A stretch of 47,037 nucleotides of DNA from an uncultured Lachnospiraceae bacterium (lineage in GTDB: Bacteria; Bacillota; Clostridia; Lachnospirales; Lachnospiraceae). Below are positions 16,038-24,966 of this stretch, in pieces (the stretch's first letter is position 1; every line of letters begins with the position of its first letter). The DNA lies in contig OMUU01000106.1 in the NCBI GenBank assembly GCA_900314295.1, forward strand, positions 1-47,037. The letters run 5' to 3'. The translations under genes were made by a program, and so were the position numbers. The notes under the pieces were generated by a model. The model was not told where the DNA came from, made no database searches, and saw only the letters and a program-made list of their open reading frames with translations.

Positions 16038-16111
16038 ATCTGTTGTCGTCGCTAATGTTCTTGACCACCGATGAACAAGCTCCCCGTGGTCCAAGAACCT
16101 TGCGGCTGGAC

Positions 16112-16990
16112 TTATACACAAATTTTATGATTTACTGTGATTGCAAGGCTTCCGGGTCCGATATGGCATCCGATCACCAGCGACAGCGGATCTCCTGATA
16201 TCTCGGTGTTCGGAAATGCCTCCCGGATCTCACGAACCCACTGCTCGACTTCTTCGGGATCATCTCCCTCGGAATACGAGTAACGAATCGTGTATTCGCC
16301 TTTCTCCACAAAATCGTGAAATCTGCCGTCCATATCCTTGCGAATGGCGTCCAGCATGATCTTCTTCGCCTGCTTCGTGCCGCGCGCCTTGGCAAAAGCA
16401 TCCAGCTTTTCGCCCTGAATCTGCAGCACCGGCTTGATGTGAAGAACACTTCCGATCAAAGCCGCAGCCGGTGTAATGCGGCCGCCCTTTTTCAGGTACT
16501 TCAGTGTGTCTACCATAATATATATGCTGGAGTTGAACTTGTCCTCCTCCAGCTTCTCCCGGATCTGCTCCGCATTCCATCCCGCGGCAATCAGCGTCTG
16601 CGCGTCTTCCACCGACTGACGCATGGTAACGGAAATTCTCTGGTTATTAACCACCTGAACTCTGCCGTCATAATTCTCCGCCAGCAGTCTGGCCGTCTGA
16701 TAGGAATTGGAAAGACCACTTGAAAGCGGAATGTACACGATTTCATCGTACTCTCTCAGCACCTTGTCCCAGAGATCTGTAACTTCAGCGGGAGCCGGCT
16801 GAGAGGTTGAGACACTTACGCTCGGATTCTCAAGCTCCTTGAAAAACTCCGATTGCGTAATATCGATATCCTCACGGACCACCTTGCCATTGATCAAAAA
16901 TGACATCGGAAGAACATATACCCCCATACTCTTTGCCATTTCCTGTGTGATTCCGCTGTTACTGTCGGTTACCACTGCAACCTTCGACAT
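16112..16990 (-). CDS. DegV-family fatty-acid-binding protein
   Basis: A 292-residue DegV-family protein. In Gram-positive bacteria these proteins (FakB) bind a fatty acid and present it to the kinase FakA. Signatures: VAVVTDSNSGIT at the N-terminus, SVSTSQPAPAEV, YIPLSSGLSNSYQTA, VDTLKYLKKGGRI, and KPVLQIQGEKL. The C-terminus IGPGSLAITV fits the family end. GGAGG is 8 nt before the ATG. It has its own promoter and no fakA nearby, so it is probably one of several FakB proteins. Confidence 0.92.
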   Translation of the reverse strand: MSKVAVVTDSNSGITQEMAKSMGVYVLPMSFLINGKVVREDIDITQSEFFKELENPSVSVSTSQPAPAEVTDLWDKVLREYDEIVYIPLSSGLSNSYQTARLLAENYDGRVQVVNNQRISVTMRQSVEDAQTLIAAGWNAEQIREKLEEDKFNSSIYIMVDTLKYLKKGGRITPAAALIGSVLHIKPVLQIQGEKLDAFAKARGTKQAKKIMLDAIRKDMDGRFHDFVEKGEYTIRYSYSEGDDPEEVEQWVREIREAFPNTEISGDPLSLVIGCHIGPGSLAITVNHKICV

Positions 16991-17032
16991 GAAAAATCCT
17001 CCTCACCCTGCGAATAAACAAACTATAAAATC

Positions 17033-17060
17033 ATTCTACAATAGCCCCCGAAAAATGCAA
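17033..17060 (-). promoter_or_regulatory. Candidate degV promoter
   Basis: Minus strand: -35 TTGCAT (17055-17060), 16-nt spacer, -10 TAGAAT (17033-17038). It gives a leader of about 35 nt to degV. Confidence 0.55.
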
Positions 17061-17121
17061 ACACCCACTTTCAGGAAATTGTGTCCGCGTCAGGTTTTCC
17101 AAAAACTTCTCAGGAAGAGAA

Positions 17122-18126
17122 TCAAACCCGTATCAGGAGAAACAAGATTCCCGTCAGAAGGATCACTCCCGTCGGAACCAGAATCTGCGCCAGCCTTTTT
17201 TCCTCAAGCCCAGGTTCAATGAAAGCCGGTTTATTCCACGTCACAGATCTCCGGATCAGCCAGCATCCCGTGTAGATCAGAATCGGGAGCGGAATCCCGT
17301 AGAACAGCAGCGATATGCCGACCATCTGAGAGGAAGCAGTATATGACGCCTGCTCGGTGCTATCTGACGCGAGAAAGGAAACCACTACCAAAAGCCCGTT
17401 ATACGCAAAATGCAGCAGACTGGTGTAAAAGATGTTGTCGGTCTCCAGGATCACCCATGTCATCAGCGCCCCGAGAATACCGGGGATCCACCAGCGCACC
17501 GGATAGATATGAAAAACGCCGAACAGAGCTCCGCCCGCCAGAATGATCTGCCATCTTTTCCGGAAGCTGGTGCGAAGACCGGAAACCATGACTCCCCGGT
17601 GCAGAGCCTCTTCACAGACCGCCGGCATGAAGGCCGTGAGAAAAAGCTCCACCGGAAGACTCGAAGAAGAGGCGCCCGCAAGTCCCTCATCAATCCGCTG
17701 CAGAGCGTCAGGAACAAAGAACATTTCCAGAACCGTCACGACATCAGCGGCCAGATATCCCGCCACCACCAGGATCAGTACTCCGAAAATGGCAGATATA
17801 TGCGGCTTCCGAAGCGGAAATACCTCTCTGGGGTCCGCTCTCATAAAAAGCACAAAAAGACCAGAGGCCGCGAGAAACTCAAACTCCATCACAAAGGAGT
17901 CCAGGTCCATGCTTCCGGTCAGCAGGTAGACCCATCCGTTCGTCAGGATCCAGACCACCATCAGACAGATGAAAAAGATCAGGCATTGCCAGAGCTTCAG
18001 CTCCCTCCTGTTCCGCGGTTTCTTCAGTCCTCTTGGCGCAGTGCCGGAAATACTCTCATATGGCACCCACTCGTGCACGAAACGATTCCCGTTTCCGTAT
18101 ACATAAGTCCGACAATTATTATCCAT
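17122..18126 (-). CDS. CPBP-family intramembrane metalloprotease
   Basis: A 334-residue polytopic membrane protein of the CPBP (Abi/CAAX protease) family. The metalloprotease motifs are present: EExxxR as Glu172-Glu173...Arg177 (VCEEALHRG), FxxxH ending in His206 (FGVFHIY), and HxxxN at His239...Asn243 (LLHFAYNG). Seven or eight hydrophobic segments follow a polar ~45-residue N-terminus. ATG at 18126 is used; a TTG three codons earlier is less likely. It overlaps the end of the RNase G gene by 8 nt, so translation is coupled. Substrate unknown; members act in peptide maturation, prenyl-protein processing or bacteriocin immunity. Confidence 0.85.
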   Translation of the reverse strand: MDNNCRTYVYGNGNRFVHEWVPYESISGTAPRGLKKPRNRRELKLWQCLIFFICLMVVWILTNGWVYLLTGSMDLDSFVMEFEFLAASGLFVLFMRADPREVFPLRKPHISAIFGVLILVVAGYLAADVVTVLEMFFVPDALQRIDEGLAGASSSSLPVELFLTAFMPAVCEEALHRGVMVSGLRTSFRKRWQIILAGGALFGVFHIYPVRWWIPGILGALMTWVILETDNIFYTSLLHFAYNGLLVVVSFLASDSTEQASYTASSQMVGISLLFYGIPLPILIYTGCWLIRRSVTWNKPAFIEPGLEEKRLAQILVPTGVILLTGILFLLIRV

Positions 18127-19315
18127 CTGCTTCAATTTCCTTTAACTGTTCCTTAAAAGATTTTCTCTTCCTGGTCCGTGTAATTTCCATAATATCGAGC
18201 GCGGTGATGTCAATCACCTGCGGCTGCGAGGGATCCTTCCGGAATTCCTCCGTCATCCGTTCTCGGAGCCTTTTCTGGTCTCCCGGCTCTCTCATATTGA
18301 TGAAATCCACAAGAATCGTTCCCGAAAGCTGCCGGAGACGGATCTGGCGTGCAATCTCGGGAGCCGCTTCATCATTGGTCATCTGCACGGTTTTGGAGAA
18401 GCTTTTATTTCCGGAATAACGTCCCGTGTTCACATCGACGGACACAAAAGCCTCCGTCTGTTCGATCACGAGGAACCCCCCGGACTTCAGCCACACGGTC
18501 CGGCTCTGAAGAGCCTCAAAGAGCGTCGTCAGGTTGTACAGCTTATAGAGATCCACCATCCGGTCCGCGTAGAGAACCGCCTCGGGACGATCATCCTTCG
18601 AGAATGTCCGGTCGATATAAGCATCCAACTCCCGCTTTGTCTCCGGATCGTCGGTGACGAGCCGTTTCAGATCCCGGGCCGGGCATTGCTTCAGAAGATA
18701 GATCGCGTCACTCTCCGACTGGTACAGGCAGGAGTAACAGGTTCTCTCCGCGCCATGATCCAGAATCCGTTTCATCTGACCGGAAAGAGCTTCCCATTCC
18801 CTCAGAAGTTCCTTCTCATCCGCCTCGGCGGCATTGGTTCTGACAATAATGCCGAAGCTCGCATCGAACAATGGGCGAAAAAAATCCTCCAGCCGCTTCC
18901 GGTCCTCCTCCTTCAGCTTTCTTGACAGGTTCAGCGTTTTTCTCTCCGAAGTCAGAACCAGAAACCTTCCCGGAATCGCAAGACTCTGCGTCAGCCTCGG
19001 AAGCTTCTGCTTCATCGCCTCTTTCTCAACCTGAACCACAATCTCATCCCCTGCCTTCAGCGTCCGGTCCCGCCTCGAATGCCTGGGTGGAAGCGGAAGG
19101 TAACCGTTCTGATCCGGACCAAGCCGGACAAAAGCGGCATTCAGATTATTCTGAATGGTCTCAACCTTGCCCACATAAATGTTTCCGAGAAGAGACTGCC
19201 TGTCCTTTCTCCGAATGAAGAATTCCACCGGTCTGTCATCCTCATAAAGCACCGATGCCAGACAAGGAACCTCTCCCGCCGGATATTCTGCAATTACGAT
19301 CTTCTTCTCTCCCAT
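18119..19315 (-). CDS. rng: Ribonuclease G/E-family endoribonuclease
   Basis: A 398-residue RNase E/G catalytic-core protein. An S1 RNA-binding domain (about 25-115) is recognised by GNIYVGKVETIQNNLNAAFV and GYLPL; the catalytic domain carries the two metal-binding acidic sites, VSVDVNTGRYSG and LVDFINM. A QCPARDLKR region and GGFLVIEQTEA are also typical. It is short, as in RNase G, with no degradosome scaffold. ATG at 19315 has GAGGAA about 11 nt upstream. It follows the TIGR03936-type gene by 65 nt and overlaps the CPBP gene. The placement next to radical SAM TIGR03960/TIGR03936 genes and near rplU is common in Clostridia. Confidence 0.93.
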   Translation of the reverse strand: MGEKKIVIAEYPAGEVPCLASVLYEDDRPVEFFIRRKDRQSLLGNIYVGKVETIQNNLNAAFVRLGPDQNGYLPLPPRHSRRDRTLKAGDEIVVQVEKEAMKQKLPRLTQSLAIPGRFLVLTSERKTLNLSRKLKEEDRKRLEDFFRPLFDASFGIIVRTNAAEADEKELLREWEALSGQMKRILDHGAERTCYSCLYQSESDAIYLLKQCPARDLKRLVTDDPETKRELDAYIDRTFSKDDRPEAVLYADRMVDLYKLYNLTTLFEALQSRTVWLKSGGFLVIEQTEAFVSVDVNTGRYSGNKSFSKTVQMTNDEAAPEIARQIRLRQLSGTILVDFINMREPGDQKRLRERMTEEFRKDPSQPQVIDITALDIMEITRTRKRKSFKEQLKEIEADG

Positions 19316-19380
19316 TTCCGCTCTGTTCCTCTCGCTTTGTCTGTCCTGCCTCATTCATCCGGCAGGTCATTCCCGTGCCG

Positions 19381-20154
19381 CTATCGGGAGACCGGCTTTG
19401 AAGACGCCCGGTCCAGCGGCACAAGCTTCCGGTTTTCCTCCGTCCCGATATTCGTATAGATGTCGTTGCGGTGAATCAGGAGACTGTGCTCCGCAAGATC
19501 AAACCCCGCGAATCCGGCAAAGGCGCTCATGACGAGCTCCGGCTTGAGGTTGCTGACGCTCCCTGCAGAAAGCAGCATGTGAAACGCGGTGCGTTCCGCG
19601 TCCGTCCCCTGCGGATGCTCCGCCAGTGTCCGGTCATCCAGCTCTGTAACGTTCATCTCATAGATCCAGGGAAGAATATCCGTCTCTGCCTCACTCCGCT
19701 TTGTCTTCCGAAGCACGATCACCGACGGGCCGGAAAGAAACGCCTTCAGCTTCTCCCGCAGCTGTTCTGGATCCGGAAGTCTGACGCTGTCCTTGCGAAA
19801 GCTCACGGTATAGTCAGCCGCATTTACAAGCGTCATGCATTTCTCCGCCTTTGTGATCCCGATTCGAACGCAGCTTTCCGCATGCATTCCGGGAACCATC
19901 TGTGCATTCAGGCGCTCAAGAATCTCCGACTCCGGAATTTCTTCCTTCAGATCGAGGTCAAAATACTCCCCGCTGCTCGTCTTGCCCACGCCGAGCGGCG
20001 CCGCAAAGGACATCAGCATGTGCGGGCTGAAGCCCTCGGACAGCGATACCGGAAGCTCCGCTCTGCGGATCGCCTTCTGAAAGAAACGCATCACATCCAG
20101 ATGGCCTATGAATTTCAGGCATCCCGTCTTTGTAAATTTAATCCTGACTCTCAT
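19381..20154 (-). CDS. TIGR03936 / DUF2344 radical-SAM-linked protein
   Basis: A 257-residue protein of the DUF2344 family, found almost always next to or fused with the TIGR03960 radical SAM protein. Visible markers: KFTKTGCLKFIGHLDVMRFFQKAIRRAELPVS (in part: FIGHLDVMRFFQKAIRR) and SEGFSPHMLMSFAAPLGVG. Its first 17 nt overlap the end of that radical SAM gene and GGAGGGG precedes the ATG, so the two are made together. The role is unproven; the pairing and the RNase G neighbour suggest RNA modification or processing. Confidence 0.92.
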   Translation of the reverse strand: MRVRIKFTKTGCLKFIGHLDVMRFFQKAIRRAELPVSLSEGFSPHMLMSFAAPLGVGKTSSGEYFDLDLKEEIPESEILERLNAQMVPGMHAESCVRIGITKAEKCMTLVNAADYTVSFRKDSVRLPDPEQLREKLKAFLSGPSVIVLRKTKRSEAETDILPWIYEMNVTELDDRTLAEHPQGTDAERTAFHMLLSAGSVSNLKPELVMSAFAGFAGFDLAEHSLLIHRNDIYTNIGTEENRKLVPLDRASSKPVSR

Positions 20155-22015
20155 AGCACACCCCTCCGTTGTACACGCGGCAGCCGCAGCCGCTGCATCT
20201 CTGCCGGCAGTTCGGCGTCACAACGCCCTCCTTTGCCCGCTTCCACTCACGGATCAGGAAATCCCGGCTCACCTGACAGTCCAGGAAATCCCACGGAAGC
20301 AGCTCCGAGGTATCTCTCTCGCGAGCCGTATAGAAATACGGATCCATTCCGCACTCCCGGAAGCTTTCCTGCCACCTTTCCTCATCAAAATACTCGCTCC
20401 AGGCATCGAAAATCGCCCCTTTGCGGTACGCCTTCTCGATTGCCTGCGCCACGCGTCGGTCGCCCCTGGCGAGGACACCCTCCAGAACAGAGATATAGGC
20501 GTCGTGGTAGGTGTATCGTATGCTCTTCTGATTCAGCATGGCGCGTACCTCATCCTTGACCATATGCGCCTTGTCAAGGAATTCCTGCTCCTTGTCCATA
20601 CGTGCCCACTGAAATGGAGTAAAGGGCTTCGGAACAAAGAACGAGCTGCTGGCGTTGATGCTGACTTTACCCGTTCTCTTCTCCTTCGGAATATTGTCAT
20701 AGTAACACTCCGCGACTTTTTCGCACAGATGAGCGATGTCCTTGACATCCTCCTCCTTTTCTCCCGGAAGGCCAAGCATGAAATAGAGCTTCACCTTATT
20801 CCAGCCGCCGCGGAACGCCTCCAGAGCGCCGTTCAGAATATCCGCCTCGGTGATGCCCTTGTTGATAACGTCGCGCATCCGCTGTGAACCGGCCTCCGCC
20901 GCGAAGGTCAGACTGCTCTTCTTCACATCCTGCACCTTCGACATCACATCGAGCGAAAAGGCGTCTATACGGAGGGAAGGCAGCGAAATGTTGATTCCCT
21001 TTTCCTTACAGATCTGGATCAGGAAGGTCAGCAGCTCGTCCAGCTCCGAATAATCGCTGCTGGAAAGCGAGCTCAGGGAAATCTCGTCGTATCCCGTATT
21101 TTTCAGCATGATCTCCGCCTGCCGCTTCAGCCGCTCCACATTCTTCTCGCGCAGAGGACGGTAAATCATTCCCGCCTGGCAGAAACGGCATCCCCGGATG
21201 CATCCCCTCTGAATCTCCAGCACAACTCTGTCCTGTGTGGCCTGAAGATAAGGAACGATCGGAGCTTCCGGATAAGACACCCCATTGAAATCCATGACGA
21301 TTCTCTTCCGGACCTTAGCGGGTACACCTTCCACTGTCGGACCGAAGGACGCCAGCGTCCCGTCCTCCTTGTAGGTGGCGCTGTAAAACTGCGGCACATA
21401 GATCCCCTCGATCCGGGAGGCCCGAAGAAGAAAATCCCGGCGGCTCATGCCGGTACTTTTTTTCTCCCGGTAGAGATTGAACAGCTCATCGTATGCGACC
21501 TCGCCCTCTCCGATATAAAACAGATCGAAGAATTCTGCGATCGGCTCCGGATTGTACGTGCATGGACCGCCGCCGATCACGATGGGCTCATCCTCTCCCC
21601 TGTCCGCGGCGTGCAGAGTGATCCCGGACAGATCCAGGATCTGCAGGATATTCGTGTAGCACATCTCATACTGAATCGTGATGCCGAGAAAATCAAAGGA
21701 GCGTACCGGTTTCTGTGACTCAAGGGCAAAGAGCGGAATCTTCTTCTCCCGCATAACCTTATCCAGATCCGGCCATGGAGAATAGACTCTCTCACACCAG
21801 ACGTCTTCTCTTTTATTAAACATGTCATACAGGATCTGAATTCCCAGATGAGACATGCCGATCTCATACACATCCGGAAAACACATACAGAAGCGAATCA
21901 TTTTCTCCAAATCGGGGGAGGCCGACTTGTCAACCGCGTTCACCTCATTGCCGATATATCTGGCAGGCTTGTCAATTGACAGCAGAATTTCATCGCTCAA
22001 TGCCAATCTTCTCAT
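20138..22015 (-). CDS. TIGR03960-type B12-binding-domain radical SAM protein
   Basis: A 625-residue Fe-S enzyme. The N-terminal ~190 residues look like the cobalamin-binding-type domain of such enzymes (CFPDVYEIGMSHLGIQIL, and VIGGGPCTYNPEP). The radical SAM core follows, with the cluster cysteines at 272, 276 and 279 (GCIRGCRFCQAG) and the ISLPSLRIDAF strand. Full length for the family. ATG at 22015 has AAGGGTG 5-6 nt upstream. It begins 21 nt after the hydrogenase stop, making one transcript likely. Reaction unknown; a tRNA or rRNA substrate is a reasonable guess from RNase G and ribosomal neighbours. Confidence 0.93.
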   Translation of the reverse strand: MRRLALSDEILLSIDKPARYIGNEVNAVDKSASPDLEKMIRFCMCFPDVYEIGMSHLGIQILYDMFNKREDVWCERVYSPWPDLDKVMREKKIPLFALESQKPVRSFDFLGITIQYEMCYTNILQILDLSGITLHAADRGEDEPIVIGGGPCTYNPEPIAEFFDLFYIGEGEVAYDELFNLYREKKSTGMSRRDFLLRASRIEGIYVPQFYSATYKEDGTLASFGPTVEGVPAKVRKRIVMDFNGVSYPEAPIVPYLQATQDRVVLEIQRGCIRGCRFCQAGMIYRPLREKNVERLKRQAEIMLKNTGYDEISLSSLSSSDYSELDELLTFLIQICKEKGINISLPSLRIDAFSLDVMSKVQDVKKSSLTFAAEAGSQRMRDVINKGITEADILNGALEAFRGGWNKVKLYFMLGLPGEKEEDVKDIAHLCEKVAECYYDNIPKEKRTGKVSINASSSFFVPKPFTPFQWARMDKEQEFLDKAHMVKDEVRAMLNQKSIRYTYHDAYISVLEGVLARGDRRVAQAIEKAYRKGAIFDAWSEYFDEERWQESFRECGMDPYFYTARERDTSELLPWDFLDCQVSRDFLIREWKRAKEGVVTPNCRQRCSGCGCRVYNGGVCYESQD

Positions 22016-22036
22016 ACATTCACCCTTCACTTCCTA

Positions 22037-23575
22037 TCATTCGACGTTTTCCTGTCCGGCTGATTTCTGTATCTCACTCACCGGCTCTTTCTTCATCCCG
22101 CGAATGATATCATCGCGAAACATCGAGAATTTATCCATCGGATAATCCTCCAGGTTCTTCAACACCTTTCTGTCATCTGCCTTCTTCAACAGCTTCTCAC
22201 GATCCTTCATGATCTCTGCCGCAGTTACCTTACGGGACGGTCCGCCCACGCAGCCGCCGGGACAGATCATACCCTCGATGAAGTCCTCCTGCAGTCTGCC
22301 GAACTTCAGCATCGTAAGTGCCTTTTTGCACTCCGGCCCGCCGGCAGCCTTCAAAAGCCGGATTCCGGACGTATCCTCTCCGCGCTCCTTCATGCACTCA
22401 ATTACAGCATTTGCGACACCTCCCGAGGTGGCGAATCTCTTTCCGAAGATAGATGCCTCCTGATACGGATCGGTACACGGCTTCAGCTCCACATCCTTGG
22501 AGCGAAGCAGCGCCGAAAACTCGCCGTAGGTCATGACGTAATCCGCATTTTTCGGCACGCCCTCTACGTCTGCCGCCTCGGATTTCTTCGCCACGCAGGG
22601 TCCGAGAAAAACCGTGACACAGCCCGGATGCATGGCCTTCAGATACCTCGACACCGCACACATCGGAGATACGACGGTGGACATATTCTCCTTATACTGC
22701 TCCGGGAAATGTACCTTCAGCATATTGATAAAGGCCGAGCAACAGGAGGTGGTCATCTTGCGTCCCTCTTTCCGCGCCTCGCTCCACTCCTCAGACTCAT
22801 AGGCGGCGGTCATATCTGCGCCGAGGCCGACCTCGACCAGATCCTTGAATCCGAGCTCCTTAACCGCCTGGCGGACCGAACCCATGGTGATATCCGGTCC
22901 GTACTGTCCCTCGGTCGCCGGCGCGACCATCGCGTAGACTTCCTTTCCGGCCTTGATGTCCCGGATGATGTCCACCAGATAAGATTTCGACGCAGGTGCT
23001 CCGAACGGACACGAATGAATGCAGAGACCGCACTGAATGCATTTGGAATCGTCAATGACACAGATTCCGTACTCGTCATAAGTAATGGCGCCTACCGGGC
23101 AGGCCTTCTTGCAGGGCCGCACCAGATGAACAATCGCATTGTAAGGGCACGCCTCCGCGCATTTTCCGCACTCCTTGCACTTCGTCGCATCGATGTGCGA
23201 ACGATGCGCTCCCATTTCGATCGCCCCGAACTTACAGGAACTCTGACAGGGCTGTCCCATGCATTTCCGGCAGTTATCGGTAACCGTATACGCGGAAATC
23301 GGGCACTCCTCACACGCCGGCCCGAGAACGCGCACGATATTCTTCGAGGTGTCGTTGGGATCCGGGTTCTTTCCCTCCGCCAGACGAATCCGACGTTTGA
23401 TCAGCTCACGGTCCTTGTAGACACAGCATCTGTATTTCGCCAGCGGCCCCGGGCTCAGCTTCAAGATCAGCTTCTCCTTGCCATCCTCATCCAGCTCATC
23501 CTTCCATGCGAGCCGCGCTGTCTCCTCGAGAATCTTATGTTTCAGCTGAATCAGATTTTCATCATTCGTAACCAT
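22037..23575 (-). CDS. Group B monomeric [FeFe] hydrogenase
   Basis: A 512-residue iron-sulfur enzyme that should make or use H2, or sense it. Accessory clusters: a Cys-rich N-terminal part (about 85-120) and two ferredoxin-like sets (CKECGKCAEACP with CKKACP; CIQCGLCIHSCP). H-cluster motifs: TSCCSAF (residues 276-282), PMCA (Cys306), FLGPC (Cys327) and GMICPGGCVGGP (Cys438, Cys442). The canonical L1 TSCCPGW and L2 MPCxxK are replaced by TSCCSAF and PMCAVSR, which marks the group B (TIGR04105-like) type. ATG at 23575 is preferred: AGGAAAGG lies 9 nt upstream, while the earlier ATG at 23584 touches it. No maturation gene (hydE, hydF, hydG) is in the window. Confidence 0.93.
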   Translation of the reverse strand: MVTNDENLIQLKHKILEETARLAWKDELDEDGKEKLILKLSPGPLAKYRCCVYKDRELIKRRIRLAEGKNPDPNDTSKNIVRVLGPACEECPISAYTVTDNCRKCMGQPCQSSCKFGAIEMGAHRSHIDATKCKECGKCAEACPYNAIVHLVRPCKKACPVGAITYDEYGICVIDDSKCIQCGLCIHSCPFGAPASKSYLVDIIRDIKAGKEVYAMVAPATEGQYGPDITMGSVRQAVKELGFKDLVEVGLGADMTAAYESEEWSEARKEGRKMTTSCCSAFINMLKVHFPEQYKENMSTVVSPMCAVSRYLKAMHPGCVTVFLGPCVAKKSEAADVEGVPKNADYVMTYGEFSALLRSKDVELKPCTDPYQEASIFGKRFATSGGVANAVIECMKERGEDTSGIRLLKAAGGPECKKALTMLKFGRLQEDFIEGMICPGGCVGGPSRKVTAAEIMKDREKLLKKADDRKVLKNLEDYPMDKFSMFRDDIIRGMKKEPVSEIQKSAGQENVE

Positions 23576-23651
23576 GTCATACATCCTTTCCTGCGGAAAA
23601 AAACGCGTATTGCGGGTTCCTTCTTACTTCTGCGATGTCTTTCGCATACCC

Positions 23652-23680
23652 AGTGTACTATGTTTGACGGACCGATTCAA
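23652..23680 (-). promoter_or_regulatory. Candidate hydrogenase-operon promoter
   Basis: Minus strand: -35 TTGAAT (23675-23680), 17-nt spacer, -10 TACACT (23652-23657). About 75 nt before the hydrogenase ATG. A GC-rich stretch with palindrome ACCGGCCGGT (about 23722) lies upstream. Confidence 0.55.
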
Positions 23681-23785
23681 CCGATACCCGCCCGTCCGCA
23701 CATATGTTCTTCTAAAAAAACACCGGCCGGTTACACGCCGCTGAAACGGCAGGAAAATCCTTGCGTTTTCTTTTTTTAAAGAATT

Positions 23786-23794
23786 TGCTATAAT
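23786..23794 (+). promoter_or_regulatory. Extended -10 promoter of the hicB-like gene
   Basis: TGCTATAAT: consensus -10 at 23789-23794 with an extended TG. The -35 region (TTTTCT) is poor. Gives a leader of about 60 nt to the hicB-like gene. Confidence 0.65.
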
Positions 23795-23863
23795 AGAGCA
23801 GCCGGTCCTTATGCCGTGAATAACAGCTTAAAATACGGATAAATGATCTGATTGGAGGAATTT

Positions 23864-24145
23864 ATGAAGTTTTACTATCCCGTAATTGTAAAAAAGACCG
23901 AGAACGGTTATCATGCGAAATTTGCCGATCTTGAGATGTGCGAGGCAGACGGCGATACCCTTGACGAGGTACTGGACAACGCGAAGGACGCCGCCTACAA
24001 CTGGATCGAGGCGGAGCTTCAGGAGCCGGACCCGCAGCTTCCGCCGTCCTCGGACAAGGCCGATCTTGAAGCAGAAGCCGCAGAGGATGAGATCGTCCGG
24101 GAGATCCTCGTCACCTACCGGATGATGGAGGGCTGGGAGGAGTAA
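23864..24145 (+). CDS. HicB-like antitoxin-type protein, solitary
   Basis: A 93-residue protein with the HicB N-terminal fold: YPVIVKKTENGYHAKFADLE, then a GDTLDEVLDNAKDAAYNWIEAEL helix (parts: GDTLDEVLDNAKDAAYNW), then the LPPSS turn. HicB proteins neutralise the mRNA-cleaving toxin HicA and repress their operon. No hicA is seen on either side, and the C-terminus is acidic with no ribbon-helix-helix or HTH that I can see, so it may serve another purpose. ATG at 23864 has GGAGG 6 nt upstream. Convergent with cbiC. Confidence 0.8.
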   Translation: MKFYYPVIVKKTENGYHAKFADLEMCEADGDTLDEVLDNAKDAAYNWIEAELQEPDPQLPPSSDKADLEAEAAEDEIVREILVTYRMMEGWEE

Positions 24146-24202
24146 ATTGCTCCCGCCTCCCTCTCTCGGCGTGCCGGGATGCGCAATCGGCTCCCCTGTC
24201 AC

Positions 24203-24862
24203 TTAGTATCCCCTGTCACTGCTCAGCATATAGAGGAGGGCGTTGCAGATGCAGGCTGCGATGTTGCTGCCGCCCTTGCGCCCTCTTGCAACAATGTACG
24301 GAACATCCGTCTGCATGATCAGCTCCTTTGACTGCACGACATTCACAAAGCCGACCGGAACGCCGATGATGAGCTCCGGATTCAGCGTTCCGCTCTCGAT
24401 CATCTCATAGAGGCGCACCAGCGCCGTCGGTGCATTCCCGATGGCAAAAATAAGCTTCCGGTCCAGTCTCGCAGCTTTTTCCATGCAGACAGCCGCGCGG
24501 GTGACGCCCCTCTTTTTTGCCTCCTCCGCGACATCCGGATCCGACATGAAGCACAGCGCCTCTCCACCGTAGCGCCCGAGCGCATGCTTATTGATTCCGG
24601 CCTGCGCCATATGCGTGTCCGTCACGATGCTCGCCCCTTCGCGAATCGCATCAAGCGCCTTCTCCACAACATTTTCTGAAAAGCAGAGATGATCCGCATA
24701 GTCAAAATCCGCGCTGGTGTGGATGCAGCGCTTTACAATCAGCTCCGTTCCCGGAAGCAGAAGACCGTTCTTATCTCCCAGCTCCTCCGTGATGATCGCA
24801 AAGCTGCGCTTCTCGATATCCATCGGTTTTACATTTTCCAGTTCTATCTTCACTTCTGACAT
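24203..24862 (-). CDS. cbiC: Cobalt-precorrin-8 methylmutase
   Basis: A 219-residue CbiC/CobH enzyme that moves the C-11 methyl group to C-12, giving cobyrinate. The conserved catalytic histidine block is RCIHTSADFDYADHL; further markers are TDTHMAQAGINK, AIGNAPTAL and IIGVPVGFVNVVQSK. Length is normal. It is the last gene of the cobalamin block, 104 nt after cbiP, and converges on the hicB-like gene. The ribosome site is weak (ACGGGA). Confidence 0.96.
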   Translation of the reverse strand: MSEVKIELENVKPMDIEKRSFAIITEELGDKNGLLLPGTELIVKRCIHTSADFDYADHLCFSENVVEKALDAIREGASIVTDTHMAQAGINKHALGRYGGEALCFMSDPDVAEEAKKRGVTRAAVCMEKAARLDRKLIFAIGNAPTALVRLYEMIESGTLNPELIIGVPVGFVNVVQSKELIMQTDVPYIVARGRKGGSNIAACICNALLYMLSSDRGY

Positions 24863-24966
24863 AAGTAAATTCCCGTCCTTCTTGTAAACCCTGCGCTTTT
24901 TATGATGTTTCTTTTCCTATTAAGATTTTCAGCCTAACTATTTCCACACAACCGAAGATAAAATCC

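Noticed and set aside
23700-23760. GC-rich stretch with ACCGGCCGGT and a T-run as a terminator before the hydrogenase
   Set aside because: The palindrome has no loop room and the neighbouring stem is only 4 bp.
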